From: Cytobacillus gottheilii | Lineage (GTDB): Bacteria; Bacillota; Bacilli; Bacillales; Cytobacillaceae | Assembly (NCBI RefSeq): GCF_001636345.1 | Contig: NZ_KV440945.1 | Span: 2,023,631 to 2,087,630 of the forward strand | Reading direction: 5' to 3' | DNA length: 64,000 nt | Part shown: piece after piece, positions 8,466 to 16,752 of the stretch | Layout of the letters: the number at the start of each line of letters is the position of its first letter | Numbering within the stretch: the first letter of the stretch is position 1 | The notes under the pieces: generated by a model | Seen by the model: the letters and a program-made list of their open reading frames with translations, nothing else | Database searches by the model: none | What the model was told of the DNA's origin: nothing | Program-made: the position numbers and the translations under genes

Positions 8466-9571
8466 AGCATGTAAAGGAAGAACAGAAATTCGGTTCTTAT
8501 GATTCTGATGACGTTATATTCTTACTTAAAGACTTAAGTGATTACAAGCTCGAAGGACCTGCCGAGCAGCGTGAAAAAAATATACAGTCTGGACAGCATT
8601 ATAGCGAAAGTCTGCCCATTGAATATCAGCCGCCAGACTCCTATATGAACCTGTTCTTAGAAACACTTGAAACATACAAGCGAAAAGTTGCTCTAAGTAC
8701 TGGTGTTGTGACTGAACAGGTTTATCTGAAAAAGGGAAAAGATGTTGTATTAGTATCCCTTGCAAGAGCGGGTACACCTGTCGGAATCCTTATGAAAAGG
8801 TATTTAAAACAAAAATACCAATTAAACATTCCGCATTATAGTATTTCAATTATTCGTGACAGAGGAATTGATGAAAATGCTTTGCATTATATACTCAAGA
8901 CTCATCCGGACAAGGAAATTCAGTTTGTAGACGGGTGGACAGGAAAAGGTGCAATTTCCATTGAACTGACAAAGTCTTGCCAGCAGTTTCAAGCCAAGTA
9001 TGGCATAACTTTGGATGATACCTTAGCAGTTATAGCTGATCCTGGTCACTGTACAACTCTTTATGGAACAAGAGAGGACTTTTTGATTCCGAGTGCTTGT
9101 CTTAATTCAACCGTATCAGGCTTAGTCAGCAGAACAGTTCTTAATGACCATTATATTGGGCCGGAGGATTTCCATGGGGCGAAATATTATGATGAATTAA
9201 GCAGTGCAGATGTATCAAATGACTATATTTCTGTAATCACTGCACAGTATGAACATATATTTAATGAAGCCTATGAAAAAGCTTCGAAAATAGTGGAGCA
9301 GCAGCCTGATGTAACATTTAGCGGAATGGCCAGTGTGAAACGCATTCAAGATGAATTTAGGATTGATTCCTCTCACTTTGTTAAACCAGGTGTTGGCGAA
9401 ACCACACGTGTATTATTAAGACGTGTTCCGTGGAAAATTCTTGTAAAAGACCAAAACAGCCCGTTTATTCGCCATATAAAAATGCTTGCTGAAGAAAGAG
9501 GAGTAGAAATGGTTGAATATCGTGACATGGATTACACATGCTGTGGATTAATTAAGAAGGTTGAACAATAA
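8462..9571 (+). CDS. StiP/PRTase-like protein with C-terminal PELOTA RNA-binding domain
   Basis: A 369-residue protein of the family annotated as cysteine protease StiP, regarded in the Ter literature as a PRTase-like enzyme. The core has V-S-L-A-R-A-G-T-P-V-G, S-I-I-R-D-R-G-I-D and V-D-G-W-T-G-K-G. The last 80 residues (about 285-365; R-V-P-W-K-I-L-V-K ... Y-R-D-M-D-Y-T-C-C-G-L) look like the PELOTA/L7Ae-type RNA-binding domain. It overlaps the upstream PRTase gene by 4 bases (ATGA) and has a GGGGAGGA site, so the two are translationally coupled. Whether it acts on RNA, protein or a small molecule is not known. Confidence 0.82.
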   Translation: MKHVKEEQKFGSYDSDDVIFLLKDLSDYKLEGPAEQREKNIQSGQHYSESLPIEYQPPDSYMNLFLETLETYKRKVALSTGVVTEQVYLKKGKDVVLVSLARAGTPVGILMKRYLKQKYQLNIPHYSISIIRDRGIDENALHYILKTHPDKEIQFVDGWTGKGAISIELTKSCQQFQAKYGITLDDTLAVIADPGHCTTLYGTREDFLIPSACLNSTVSGLVSRTVLNDHYIGPEDFHGAKYYDELSSADVSNDYISVITAQYEHIFNEAYEKASKIVEQQPDVTFSGMASVKRIQDEFRIDSSHFVKPGVGETTRVLLRRVPWKILVKDQNSPFIRHIKMLAEERGVEMVEYRDMDYTCCGLIKKVEQ

Positions 9572-10377
9572 TGATAAATCTGTTTGCGTCCGACTTAGAT
9601 CGTACATTAATTTATTCAAAACGCGCTTTGCAATCTTTTTCTCAGGATCATCTATCTGATCTTGTACCAGTGGAAAGAAAAGATGAAAATGATGTTGCAT
9701 TTATGACAGGACGTTCTTTTGCTATGTTAAAGGAATTGGCAGATTCACTCATGTTTGTTCCTGTTACGACAAGAACGTATGAACAATACAAGAGAATTTT
9801 TATATTTTCAGAGGATATTAAAGTCAATTATGCTGTAACAGCAAATGGAGCTAATATTCATTACAAAGGGCAGGAACTGCTGGAGTGGAAAGATGTGCTA
9901 AAAGCTCGACTTGGTCAAGATTGTACACTATACCAGGATATGATTGATAAGGTATCCTGCTTATCCATACAAGGGAATCTGAAAAAAGCAGAGAACTTGT
10001 TCTTCTATTATATTTTAGATTCAGTATCTGATCAGATTAATATAGAAGAAATAAGCAAATTTGCTTTTGAGCATGGCTGGAGAATTTCGCTTCAGGGTAA
10101 GAAGCTGTATTTTATGCCGAATCCGATTTGTAAAGGAGAGGCTCTGAAATTCATTCAAGAGCGTGAAATGATCGATCATATGATTGGCGCTGGTGATTCA
10201 ATCTTAGATTATGATTTTTTGCGACATTGTCAGGAAGCACTTGTTCCGAATCATGGAGAACTGGTGCAGCGTCCTGAAATTAAGGAGCTTTCTTGCAAGA
10301 TTACTAAAAACAAAGGAGTTTGGGCAGGGGAAGAGATGCTTGATACTGTGATTAAAACAGTTAATATCCCAATCTAA
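9571..10377 (+). CDS. HAD-superfamily phosphatase of the Ter biosynthetic module
   Basis: A 268-residue HAD hydrolase of the Cof-like group. Motif I is A-S-D-L-D-R-T-L (nucleophile Asp8, acid/base Asp10) and the magnesium motif is G-A-G-D-S-I-L-D (about residues 206-213). HAD enzymes of this type remove phosphate from sugar phosphates or nucleotides, fitting the last step of the proposed nucleoside-like product pathway (inference). The ATG shares one base with the upstream stop (TAATG), so translation is coupled. Its stop overlaps the stop of a convergent small gene by 4 bases. Confidence 0.86.
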   Translation: MINLFASDLDRTLIYSKRALQSFSQDHLSDLVPVERKDENDVAFMTGRSFAMLKELADSLMFVPVTTRTYEQYKRIFIFSEDIKVNYAVTANGANIHYKGQELLEWKDVLKARLGQDCTLYQDMIDKVSCLSIQGNLKKAENLFFYYILDSVSDQINIEEISKFAFEHGWRISLQGKKLYFMPNPICKGEALKFIQEREMIDHMIGAGDSILDYDFLRHCQEALVPNHGELVQRPEIKELSCKITKNKGVWAGEEMLDTVIKTVNIPI

Positions 10378-10631
10378 TCCCCTGGCTGCTCCTTCAGCCA
10401 TAAAGTTAGCAAGCTATAGAGAATTACCCCAAAAACATATGAACTCACAAAGATGATGAATCCGATAAAAATAGAACCGTGTGCTTCAAAAGTCAGCATG
10501 GTTAGAAGAAATGACCAGAAGATTAAATCAAGGAATACAAAATATCCAGAACTTAATACTTTATTTAATATCTCTATATCGATTTGCTGGATGTTTCGAG
10601 TGTATTTTTTTGTATCAAGGAACAATCTCAT
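10374..10631 (-). CDS. Small two-helix membrane protein, unknown
   Basis: An 85-residue minus-strand frame with two hydrophobic segments (about residues 30-47 and 52-74) joined by a short loop, a basic N-terminus and a polar C-terminus. AAAGGTG lies 7 bases before the ATG, supporting translation. It converges on the HAD gene with overlapping stop codons. I do not recognise the family. It is the only minus-strand gene inside the island. Confidence 0.55.
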   Translation of the reverse strand: MRLFLDTKKYTRNIQQIDIEILNKVLSSGYFVFLDLIFWSFLLTMLTFEAHGSIFIGFIIFVSSYVFGVILYSLLTLWLKEQPGD

Positions 10632-10753
10632 GCCTTTTCACCTTTTTCTCGCTTATTTACCAAATCATATGCGGAACATAGGCAAAGGGTGAAAGCTAAC
10701 AGGAATTTCTGCTGTACTATATACGTAGAGCAGATTTTTTTAACATATAAAAT

Positions 10754-10779
10754 TGAAACTTTTTCTCAGAAACTTCGTA
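10754..10779 (+). promoter_or_regulatory. ECF (sigma-W-type) promoter for yceG-telA-terD2
   Basis: TGAAAC (10754-10759), a 16-base spacer and CGTA (10776-10779, extended as CGTATA) match the SigW consensus without mismatch in either box. It lies about 105 bases before the yceG start codon and shows that the second half of the island has its own stress promoter. The rest of the 10632-10883 region is AT-rich without other structure. Confidence 0.8.
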
Positions 10780-10883
10780 TATATACGTAATCATTTAGAT
10801 TAAAAGAATATATATGATATGATGTAGTTATACATATGTAAATCATTTTACTTCTTTCGCTCTGGAGAGGGGAAGGTTCAGTT

Positions 10884-12515
10884 ATGAATAACGAATATAA
10901 TCAAATACAACCAATAGTCACAACCGTTGCGGCTGAGAACTGGTTAGAAACACTAAAGAAACAGACAAATAACAGGCCATCTTATCATTTGAACAATGGC
11001 TTATTGCAAATTGGCCAGGTAGTTGTTCGAATATTGGGTGTAAAAATGGATGAAGATGAGTATTACAATGAACTTTTCTCACTTGTAAACGAACAAAATA
11101 TTCGTTTTATCTTACTTAGTGAAGAGCATTTGGATAAAACAATTGATAACAATCATTTTCAATCCATTCAAAAGATAATCAATATAAATAACGAGCAAAA
11201 TTTATCAGTCAACCGCTTTGTTGCCTTTTTAGATGGTGAACAGCTTTTAATTAAATCTGAGAACGGTGCCATTCATCGTAAAATACGCGAGGCAATGATT
11301 GAGGTGCTTAAGCAATTTACTGCGAATGAAAAAGATGGGTTGAAAAATGCAGAATTAAGGCGAGTACTTGTAGACTTGGTTAAATGGTCTTTTAATCATC
11401 TTGAAAGCCAGCTTATCCAAGTCAATCCGGAAATAAGTATGCCGAAGATCCTTTGGTATGGAGAAACAGTTAAAAGCCACTATTATTTTCTATACTTTAT
11501 GTTAAAGCTTGGGTGTGACATGGTTATTTACAATCCGGCTGGCAAGGATCCGCTTGCTCCGCTGGCAAGTGAGCTAACAGCTGCTTTCTTAGAAACATAT
11601 GCAAATGAAAAAGATCCTGCGTCTTTTCCGACTGAAAAAAGGAGAAGGAGTGCTACCGTTGCTTACCGGGCATCCAGAGAGATTGAGAGCATTCTCAATC
11701 ATGAAGGTTCAGGCTTTTATAAACCATGGCAGCTTCGTGAGTATACACCGGTATCTGTTACGCTTAAGACTACGTATGATGAGCTGTATTTATTAATGAA
11801 AGAGAAAGCGATGATCCGTCCAAATTTTGAGGTGAAGGACGGGACAGTCAGTATTCCATCTATTTTTGCTAAAGTTCAAGGAGTAAGCAGAAATCGAAAG
11901 GAATATTGGGATCGGCTTCAGCAATTAACGTCCCTTGATCATACACTTCTTATTAAAAGGTTTCCTTTTACAAATAGCATTAACAATGATTTTCGCTATC
12001 ATTTCCGAAATGCACTCGATAAATCTGGTCTTTTGGATCCAGAAAAAATGATTTCAGCTCATTACTGGAAGTATGGACATCTGCCTGCAGGTCTGCAAAC
12101 TGGGATTGCGACAGCTATCCGCAATATTTGTGCTGTCCCTGCCCTAAAAGCGCAGCCGCATGAATCAGAAGAGGATATAAAAACGTATCTCTTTGCACAA
12201 AGCATGCAGATCCCTCCTAGTATGCTGAAACTTTTTCAAAAATTTGACTATTCTCAAGATGTTCCTAAAGTAGTACTGTATAATAATGAGGTAAATGGTT
12301 TTCTTGTCCGCACAGATGCAGCATTACTGCTGCTATTAAACCAATTTGGGATTGACGTTGTGATCTATAACCCTCCAGGACACAATGACATTGAAAACTT
12401 CATTGATGAAAGTTTGTATGATGTGCACTGGCTCGAGGATGTTGTTTTTGATCAAGAGTTTAAGGAGCCTTCCATTATTAAAAGTACTATTTCTAAATTG
12501 TTTAAAAAGCTATAA
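10884..12515 (+). CDS. yceG: YceG-family protein, component of Ter biosynthetic module
   Basis: A 543-residue cytoplasmic protein of the YceG family, which accompanies TelA and TerD in Bacillus. Pfam describes it only as a putative component of the biosynthetic module. Two similar alpha/beta segments are visible: near residues 188-215 (P-K-I-L-W-Y-G-E ... V-I-Y-N-P-A-G-K-D) and near 457-497 (P-K-V-V-L-Y-N-N-E ... V-I-Y-N-P-P-G-H-N), suggesting an internal duplication around a probable ligand-binding fold. GAGGGGAAGG precedes the ATG. telA follows 15 bases later. Confidence 0.85.
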   Translation: MNNEYNQIQPIVTTVAAENWLETLKKQTNNRPSYHLNNGLLQIGQVVVRILGVKMDEDEYYNELFSLVNEQNIRFILLSEEHLDKTIDNNHFQSIQKIININNEQNLSVNRFVAFLDGEQLLIKSENGAIHRKIREAMIEVLKQFTANEKDGLKNAELRRVLVDLVKWSFNHLESQLIQVNPEISMPKILWYGETVKSHYYFLYFMLKLGCDMVIYNPAGKDPLAPLASELTAAFLETYANEKDPASFPTEKRRRSATVAYRASREIESILNHEGSGFYKPWQLREYTPVSVTLKTTYDELYLLMKEKAMIRPNFEVKDGTVSIPSIFAKVQGVSRNRKEYWDRLQQLTSLDHTLLIKRFPFTNSINNDFRYHFRNALDKSGLLDPEKMISAHYWKYGHLPAGLQTGIATAIRNICAVPALKAQPHESEEDIKTYLFAQSMQIPPSMLKLFQKFDYSQDVPKVVLYNNEVNGFLVRTDAALLLLLNQFGIDVVIYNPPGHNDIENFIDESLYDVHWLEDVVFDQEFKEPSIIKSTISKLFKKL

Positions 12516-12530
12516 AGGAGCAGGATAAAG

Positions 12531-13628
12531 ATGAATTCAATGCCTACTGATCTTGTAAAAGCAAATACAGATGATAAATTAACAGAAGCAAATGCTTCCG
12601 AAATTAAATTAGCATTAAGGCAAGACCCAGATGTCCAAAATTTAGTTCGTACGATTGATGAGAGAGACCAAATTCAAATTCTTGAATTTGGTAAAGAACC
12701 GGCAGAACAAATCTCTCGTTTTTCTGACCAAATTCTCGGCAATATGCGGACAACTAAGGTAGAGGACTCAGGAGAGCTATTAAAGCAGCTTGGCAAAGTG
12801 ATGGACAAGTTTGATAAAAAAGACTTTGAAAAAACGTCTGGCGGCATCTTTGGGAAACTCTTTAAAAGAGGAGAAAAACTTGTAGAAAAGCTATTTGGAA
12901 AATACCAGACAATGGGTCAGGAAATTGATAAAATATATGTTGAAATTTCCAAATACCAAAACGAAATGGTACAATCCACAACTACGCTTGATGAAATGTA
13001 TGAACAAAACTATCAATATTATCTGACATTGGAGAAGTATGCTGTTGCTGGAGAAATGAAGTCAGAAGAATTAAAGCAAAATCAGCTTCCTCAGTTAGAA
13101 AGCCGGGCCTCTGCCGGAGATCAAATGGCTTCCATGCAGTTAGATACATTAAGAAACGCGGTTGATTTGCTGGATCAAAGAGTTTATGACCTTGAAATGG
13201 CGAAGATGGTTGCTTTGCAGACGGCTCCGCAAATCCGCCTGCTGCAGCGCGGGAATACGAAATTAATTGGTAAAATTAATTCAGCGTTTGTGACCACGAT
13301 TCCGATTTTTAAAAACGGCTTAATCCAGGCTGTGGCTGCGAAAAGGCAAAAGCTTGTCGCTGATTCAATGAGTGAGCTTGATCGCCGTACAAATGAAATG
13401 CTTGTTCGCAATGCACAAAACATTTCAACTCAAAGTGCGGATATTGCCCGTCTTGCTGGAGGGCCAAGCATCAAAATCGAAACAATTGAGGAATCCTGGA
13501 ACATTATTATCAAAGGAATGCAGGAAACCAAATCCATTGAGGAAGAAAACAAGCGCCTTCGCGAAGAAGGAACGAAAAAGCTTGAACAGCTTCAGGACAA
13601 CTTCAAAAAATTGAAACACCAAGGTTAA
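12531..13628 (+). CDS. yceH: TelA-family toxic anion resistance protein (YceH)
   Basis: A 365-residue, mostly helical protein of the TelA/KlaA family. Charged coiled-coil stretches run through residues 85-230 and 310-365, the latter rich in Lys and Glu. TelA proteins accompany TerC/TerD in tellurite and envelope-stress loci; the mechanism is unknown. No signal peptide or membrane segment is visible, so it is cytoplasmic. AAAGGAG lies 9 bases before the ATG. It sits in one transcription unit with yceG, behind the ECF promoter at 10754. Confidence 0.9.
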   Translation: MNSMPTDLVKANTDDKLTEANASEIKLALRQDPDVQNLVRTIDERDQIQILEFGKEPAEQISRFSDQILGNMRTTKVEDSGELLKQLGKVMDKFDKKDFEKTSGGIFGKLFKRGEKLVEKLFGKYQTMGQEIDKIYVEISKYQNEMVQSTTTLDEMYEQNYQYYLTLEKYAVAGEMKSEELKQNQLPQLESRASAGDQMASMQLDTLRNAVDLLDQRVYDLEMAKMVALQTAPQIRLLQRGNTKLIGKINSAFVTTIPIFKNGLIQAVAAKRQKLVADSMSELDRRTNEMLVRNAQNISTQSADIARLAGGPSIKIETIEESWNIIIKGMQETKSIEEENKRLREEGTKKLEQLQDNFKKLKHQG

Positions 13629-13739
13629 CAATGGCCAATTAATATTAGATTCACGGCCTTAATAATGAAGCTTACTGTAAATTAGTAGATAGCTTCTATA
13701 AATGGACAAATATATAAACAATGATGAGGTGGAGAAATT

Positions 13740-14351
13740 ATGGCAATTAACTTACAAAAAGGACAGCGCGTAGATTTAACAAAGGGGAATCCGGGTTTAT
13801 CTAAAATTCTTGTTGGTCTCGGCTGGGATCCTGTGCAAAACCGCGGAGGCGGCGGTTTACTGGGTTCATTATTTGGCGGAGGCGGCAGTGCAAATATTGA
13901 CTGTGATGCTTCTGTTATTATGCTTGGAGAAAATGATAAGATCAAAAGCAATAATGATGTGATCTATTTTGGCAACCTGAAGAGCAAGGATGGCAGCGTT
14001 CAGCATACTGGAGATAACTTAACAGGTGATGGAGATGGAGATGATGAGCAGGTTCTTATTGATTTAACAAGAGTGCCATCGTCTATTCAAAAGCTGGTTT
14101 TTGTTGTAAACATCTATGATTGTGTAAAGCGCAAACAGCATTTCGGCATGATTCAAAACGCGTTTATTCGCATTGTTAACTCTTCAAACAATCAAGAAAT
14201 GATTCACTTTAACTTAACAGATGATTATAGCGGCAAAACAAGCCTTGTTGTGGGTGAAATCTATCGTCATGGTACTGACTGGAAATTTGCTGCTGTCGGC
14301 ACAGGAACAACTGCTTCCGGATTAGCTGATGTTGTAAGAACTTATTCTTAA
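13740..14351 (+). CDS. Second TerD-family protein with Gly-rich insert
   Basis: A 203-residue TerD-domain protein. It keeps V-D-L-T-K-G-N-P-G-L-S-K and the acidic T-G-D-N-L-T-G-D-G-D-G-D-D-E calcium-binding stretch. The D-F-D-L-D segment of the first copy is replaced by a Gly-rich insert (G-G-G-G-L-L-G-S-L-F-G-G-G-G-S, about residues 37-52) followed by N-I-D-C-D. Such variants occur beside canonical TerD proteins in ter operons and may have different metal or partner binding. GAGGTGG precedes the ATG. It is the last gene of the island before a strong terminator. Confidence 0.88.
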   Translation: MAINLQKGQRVDLTKGNPGLSKILVGLGWDPVQNRGGGGLLGSLFGGGGSANIDCDASVIMLGENDKIKSNNDVIYFGNLKSKDGSVQHTGDNLTGDGDGDDEQVLIDLTRVPSSIQKLVFVVNIYDCVKRKQHFGMIQNAFIRIVNSSNNQEMIHFNLTDDYSGKTSLVVGEIYRHGTDWKFAAVGTGTTASGLADVVRTYS

Positions 14352-14383
14352 TTGATTTACAAGTTAAATACATTTGTTTCTTG

Positions 14384-14427
14384 AACAGGTCAAGGGTGTG
14401 GACTCTCACATTCTTGGCCTGTTTTTA
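14384..14427 (+). terminator. Terminator at the end of the Ter island
   Basis: AACAGGTCAAG pairs with CTTGGCCTGTT, with an inner TGTG/CACA extension, followed by TTTTTAT. Confidence 0.8.
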
Positions 14428-14582
14428 TGTTGATATGCCTCATTGATTAGCATTAATTCCCACCCTTGTTTTTTCTCAATTTAATAGAATCCTATGATAT
14501 AATTTTAGTATATTCTAACTATTTAGCTTGCGGATACATCCCTTATGAGTGACTTCCGAATTAAGCAGAAGGGACTACATAC

Positions 14583-15284
14583 ATGAAGAAGGTTACTATT
14601 TTTTCAATCATATTCTTTGCTTCACTCGCGTTAATGGGAAATTCCCAAGCGAAAATGAGCGGGATCTTTTTAAAGGATTACCCGGCCAGTTCCACCCTTG
14701 AAGAATACTTAAATCTTGCATCTCCTCTAGAAATAGGAGATATCTTTATATTGCCTGAAGGACTTTTTGACGAGCAAGAAGCAGCTGCCATCATCTCTCG
14801 GGTCGACAGAATTCCTTCCTCATTATTGGCAAAAGTAAATAAGGAAGGGATTTATATTAAGCTTTTTTCAGGTAAACTGACAGATAACCCCACTGCTTCC
14901 CATTTACAAGGCATTATTCCACGCGGTTATACTAGTAATAAGACATGGGATGAGGTACCTGGAATCGGAGGAAGCCAAACAGTACTTGTTAAAATTGGCT
15001 CAAGTGAAAAAGGGCAGGGACATGGCTCTGTTAATTTAGAATTACACGAACTTGCACACTCGATCGATCGTCATGTGTATAATGGAATTCGCTATAATAC
15101 TCGTTTTCTAGAAATATGGAATAAAGAAAAAGCAACATTATTCTCCGGAATGGATTACTTTTTGAATTATCCAGAAGAGTATTTTGCTGAAAGCTTTGCC
15201 ATGTTTTTCGTAAATGAAGAATATCGAGCACAGCTAAAGGAAAAAGCTCCACTCACTTTTGTGTTTATAGACAACCTCAAATAA
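14583..15284 (+). CDS. Secreted anthrax-lethal-factor-like (ATLF) metalloprotease, Pro-Pro endopeptidase type
   Basis: A 233-residue protein with a signal peptide (residues 1-23, ending N-S-Q-A-K). The C-terminal half has the zinc motif H-E-L-A-H-S-I-D and a downstream Y-F-A-E-S-F-A-M-F-F, whose Glu is the expected third ligand. This layout (short secreted chain, single ATLF domain) is that of the Pro-Pro endopeptidases PPEP-1 to PPEP-4 of Firmicutes, which cut surface proteins between two prolines. No substrate gene is adjacent. It could be an uncharacterised ATLF protease with other specificity. A plain promoter region (14428-14582) precedes it; it lies between the island and thyA. Confidence 0.78.
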   Translation: MKKVTIFSIIFFASLALMGNSQAKMSGIFLKDYPASSTLEEYLNLASPLEIGDIFILPEGLFDEQEAAAIISRVDRIPSSLLAKVNKEGIYIKLFSGKLTDNPTASHLQGIIPRGYTSNKTWDEVPGIGGSQTVLVKIGSSEKGQGHGSVNLELHELAHSIDRHVYNGIRYNTRFLEIWNKEKATLFSGMDYFLNYPEEYFAESFAMFFVNEEYRAQLKEKAPLTFVFIDNLK

Positions 15285-15328
15285 GGTGCGGTACAATATA
15301 ACGAGCATAACGAGAGGTTGGGGAACAC

Positions 15329-16123
15329 ATGAAACAATATCTGCAATTGTGTGAGCATGTTTTAAATAATGGGAAAGAGAAAAGCGATCGGACTGGAACG
15401 GGAACCATCAGTACATTTGGTTATCAGATGAGATTTAATCTTCAAGAAGGTTTTCCGCTCATTACAACCAAAAAGCTGCATGTAAAGTCAATTATTCATG
15501 AATTGCTTTGGTTCTTAAATGGCGACACAAATATTCAATACCTGCAAGATAATGGTGTCCGTATTTGGAATGAGTGGGCGGATGAACACGGTGATCTTGG
15601 ACCTGTTTACGGCCATCAATGGCGCTCCTGGACAGACCGCAATGGGGAAACTGTGGATCAAATTAGTGAGCTAATCCATCAGATCAAAACGAACCCTGAT
15701 TCCCGCAGACTGATAGTAAATGCTTGGAATGTTGGCGATCTTCCAAAAATGGCGCTGGCACCTTGTCATTGTCTATTTCAATTTTATGTGCAGGACGGTA
15801 AACTGTCATGTCAGCTATATCAGCGCTCCGCAGATGTTTTTTTAGGAGTGCCGTTTAATATTGCATCATACGCTTTACTTACTATGATGATTGCACAAGT
15901 TTGTGATTTGGAGCCTGGTGAATTTGTACATACGTTTGGGGATGTTCATATCTATCAAAACCATCTTGAACAAGTTCGATTGCAGTTATCCAGAGAGCCT
16001 CGAGAGTTGCCAAGAATGGTTATTAACCCGGATGTAAAGGATATCTCTTCCTACAGCTATGAAGATTTTACGCTTGAAGCTTATGATCCGCACCCGCATA
16101 TTAAAGGAGTTGTCAGTGTATGA
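15329..16123 (+). CDS. thyA: Thymidylate synthase
   Basis: A 264-residue ThyA-type thymidylate synthase, full family length. The catalytic Cys146 is in [10 protein letters not shown], with the dUMP-binding R-T-G-T-G loop at 21-25, [12 protein letters not shown] and the C-terminal H-I-K-G-V-V. It makes dTMP from dUMP using methylene-tetrahydrofolate. In B. subtilis the gene at this locus, next to dfrA, is called thyB. It overlaps dfrA by 4 bases, so the enzyme that regenerates its folate is translationally coupled. Confidence 0.97.
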   Translation: MKQYLQLCEHVLNNGKEKSDRTGTGTISTFGYQMRFNLQEGFPLITTKKLHVKSIIHELLWFLNGDTNIQYLQDNGVRIWNEWADEHGDLGPVYGHQWRSWTDRNGETVDQISELIHQIKTNPDSRRLIVNAWNVGDLPKMALAPCHCLFQFYVQDGKLSCQLYQRSADVFLGVPFNIASYALLTMMIAQVCDLEPGEFVHTFGDVHIYQNHLEQVRLQLSREPRELPRMVINPDVKDISSYSYEDFTLEAYDPHPHIKGVVSV

Positions 16124-16599
16124 TATCTCTAATTTGGGCTATGGATGAGAACGGTGTGATCGGTAAAGACAACAAACTGCCATGGCATCTGCCTGAAGAC
16201 TTAAAGTTCTTCAAAAGAACGACAATGGGGCGTCCCATTGTAATGGGGAGAAAAACATGGGATTCCATCGGGCGTCCGCTCCCAGGCAGAGAAAATATTG
16301 TAATTACTCGCGATCGGCAGTTTACTTGTGACGATTGTACAGTCTTTTATTCATTTGAAGAGCTATTACAATACTGCGGTAAATTAGAAGAAGTATTTGT
16401 CATTGGAGGAGCAGAGATCTTTAAGCAGATCTTACCTGCAGCTGACCGTCTTTATATCACAAAAATCCACGATGTCTTTGACGGAGACACCTATTTTCCT
16501 GAGCTAGACATCTCAGGGTGGACACTGCAATCAAGAGAACAAGGTATAAAGGATGAAAAAAATCCTTACGATTACGAATTCTTAATCTATGCAAAATAA
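16120..16599 (+). CDS. dfrA: Dihydrofolate reductase
   Basis: A 159-residue DHFR. It shows the N-terminal [10 protein letters not shown], the catalytic Asp27 in [24 protein letters not shown] for NADPH and V-I-G-G-A-E-I. It reduces dihydrofolate made by thymidylate synthase back to tetrahydrofolate. The start ATG overlaps the thyA stop (ATGA) and has no close strong ribosome site, as expected for coupled translation. Nothing in the sequence points to trimethoprim resistance. Confidence 0.97.
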   Translation: MISLIWAMDENGVIGKDNKLPWHLPEDLKFFKRTTMGRPIVMGRKTWDSIGRPLPGRENIVITRDRQFTCDDCTVFYSFEELLQYCGKLEEVFVIGGAEIFKQILPAADRLYITKIHDVFDGDTYFPELDISGWTLQSREQGIKDEKNPYDYEFLIYAK

Positions 16600-16627
16600 A
16601 CTAGGGGGTGAGCCTCCTGGTTTTTTT
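16600..16627 (+). terminator. Terminator of thyA-dfrA
   Basis: CTAGGGGG and CCTCCTGG pair around TGAG, followed by TTTTTTT. Confidence 0.75.
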
Positions 16628-16752
16628 GTGTTCATTAAAAATGGCACTATACAAAAAACGAAATAATCTAAAATTTACAAATAATGCGTTGATTTACAGA
16701 TTCATCATGTTATAATGAAAAAATTAAACTTGAATTTGAAACGGGGTGCCAT

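Noticed and set aside
4146-14427. Interpretation of the Ter island as prophage or integrative element
   Set aside because: No integrase, transposase, tRNA end or direct repeats at its borders were seen; it looks like an ordinary operon insertion.
16628-16752. T-box or other riboswitch before ilvA
   Set aside because: The leader is only about 125 bases after the previous terminator, and I found neither a T-box NNTGGNACC sequence nor paired terminator/antiterminator stems.
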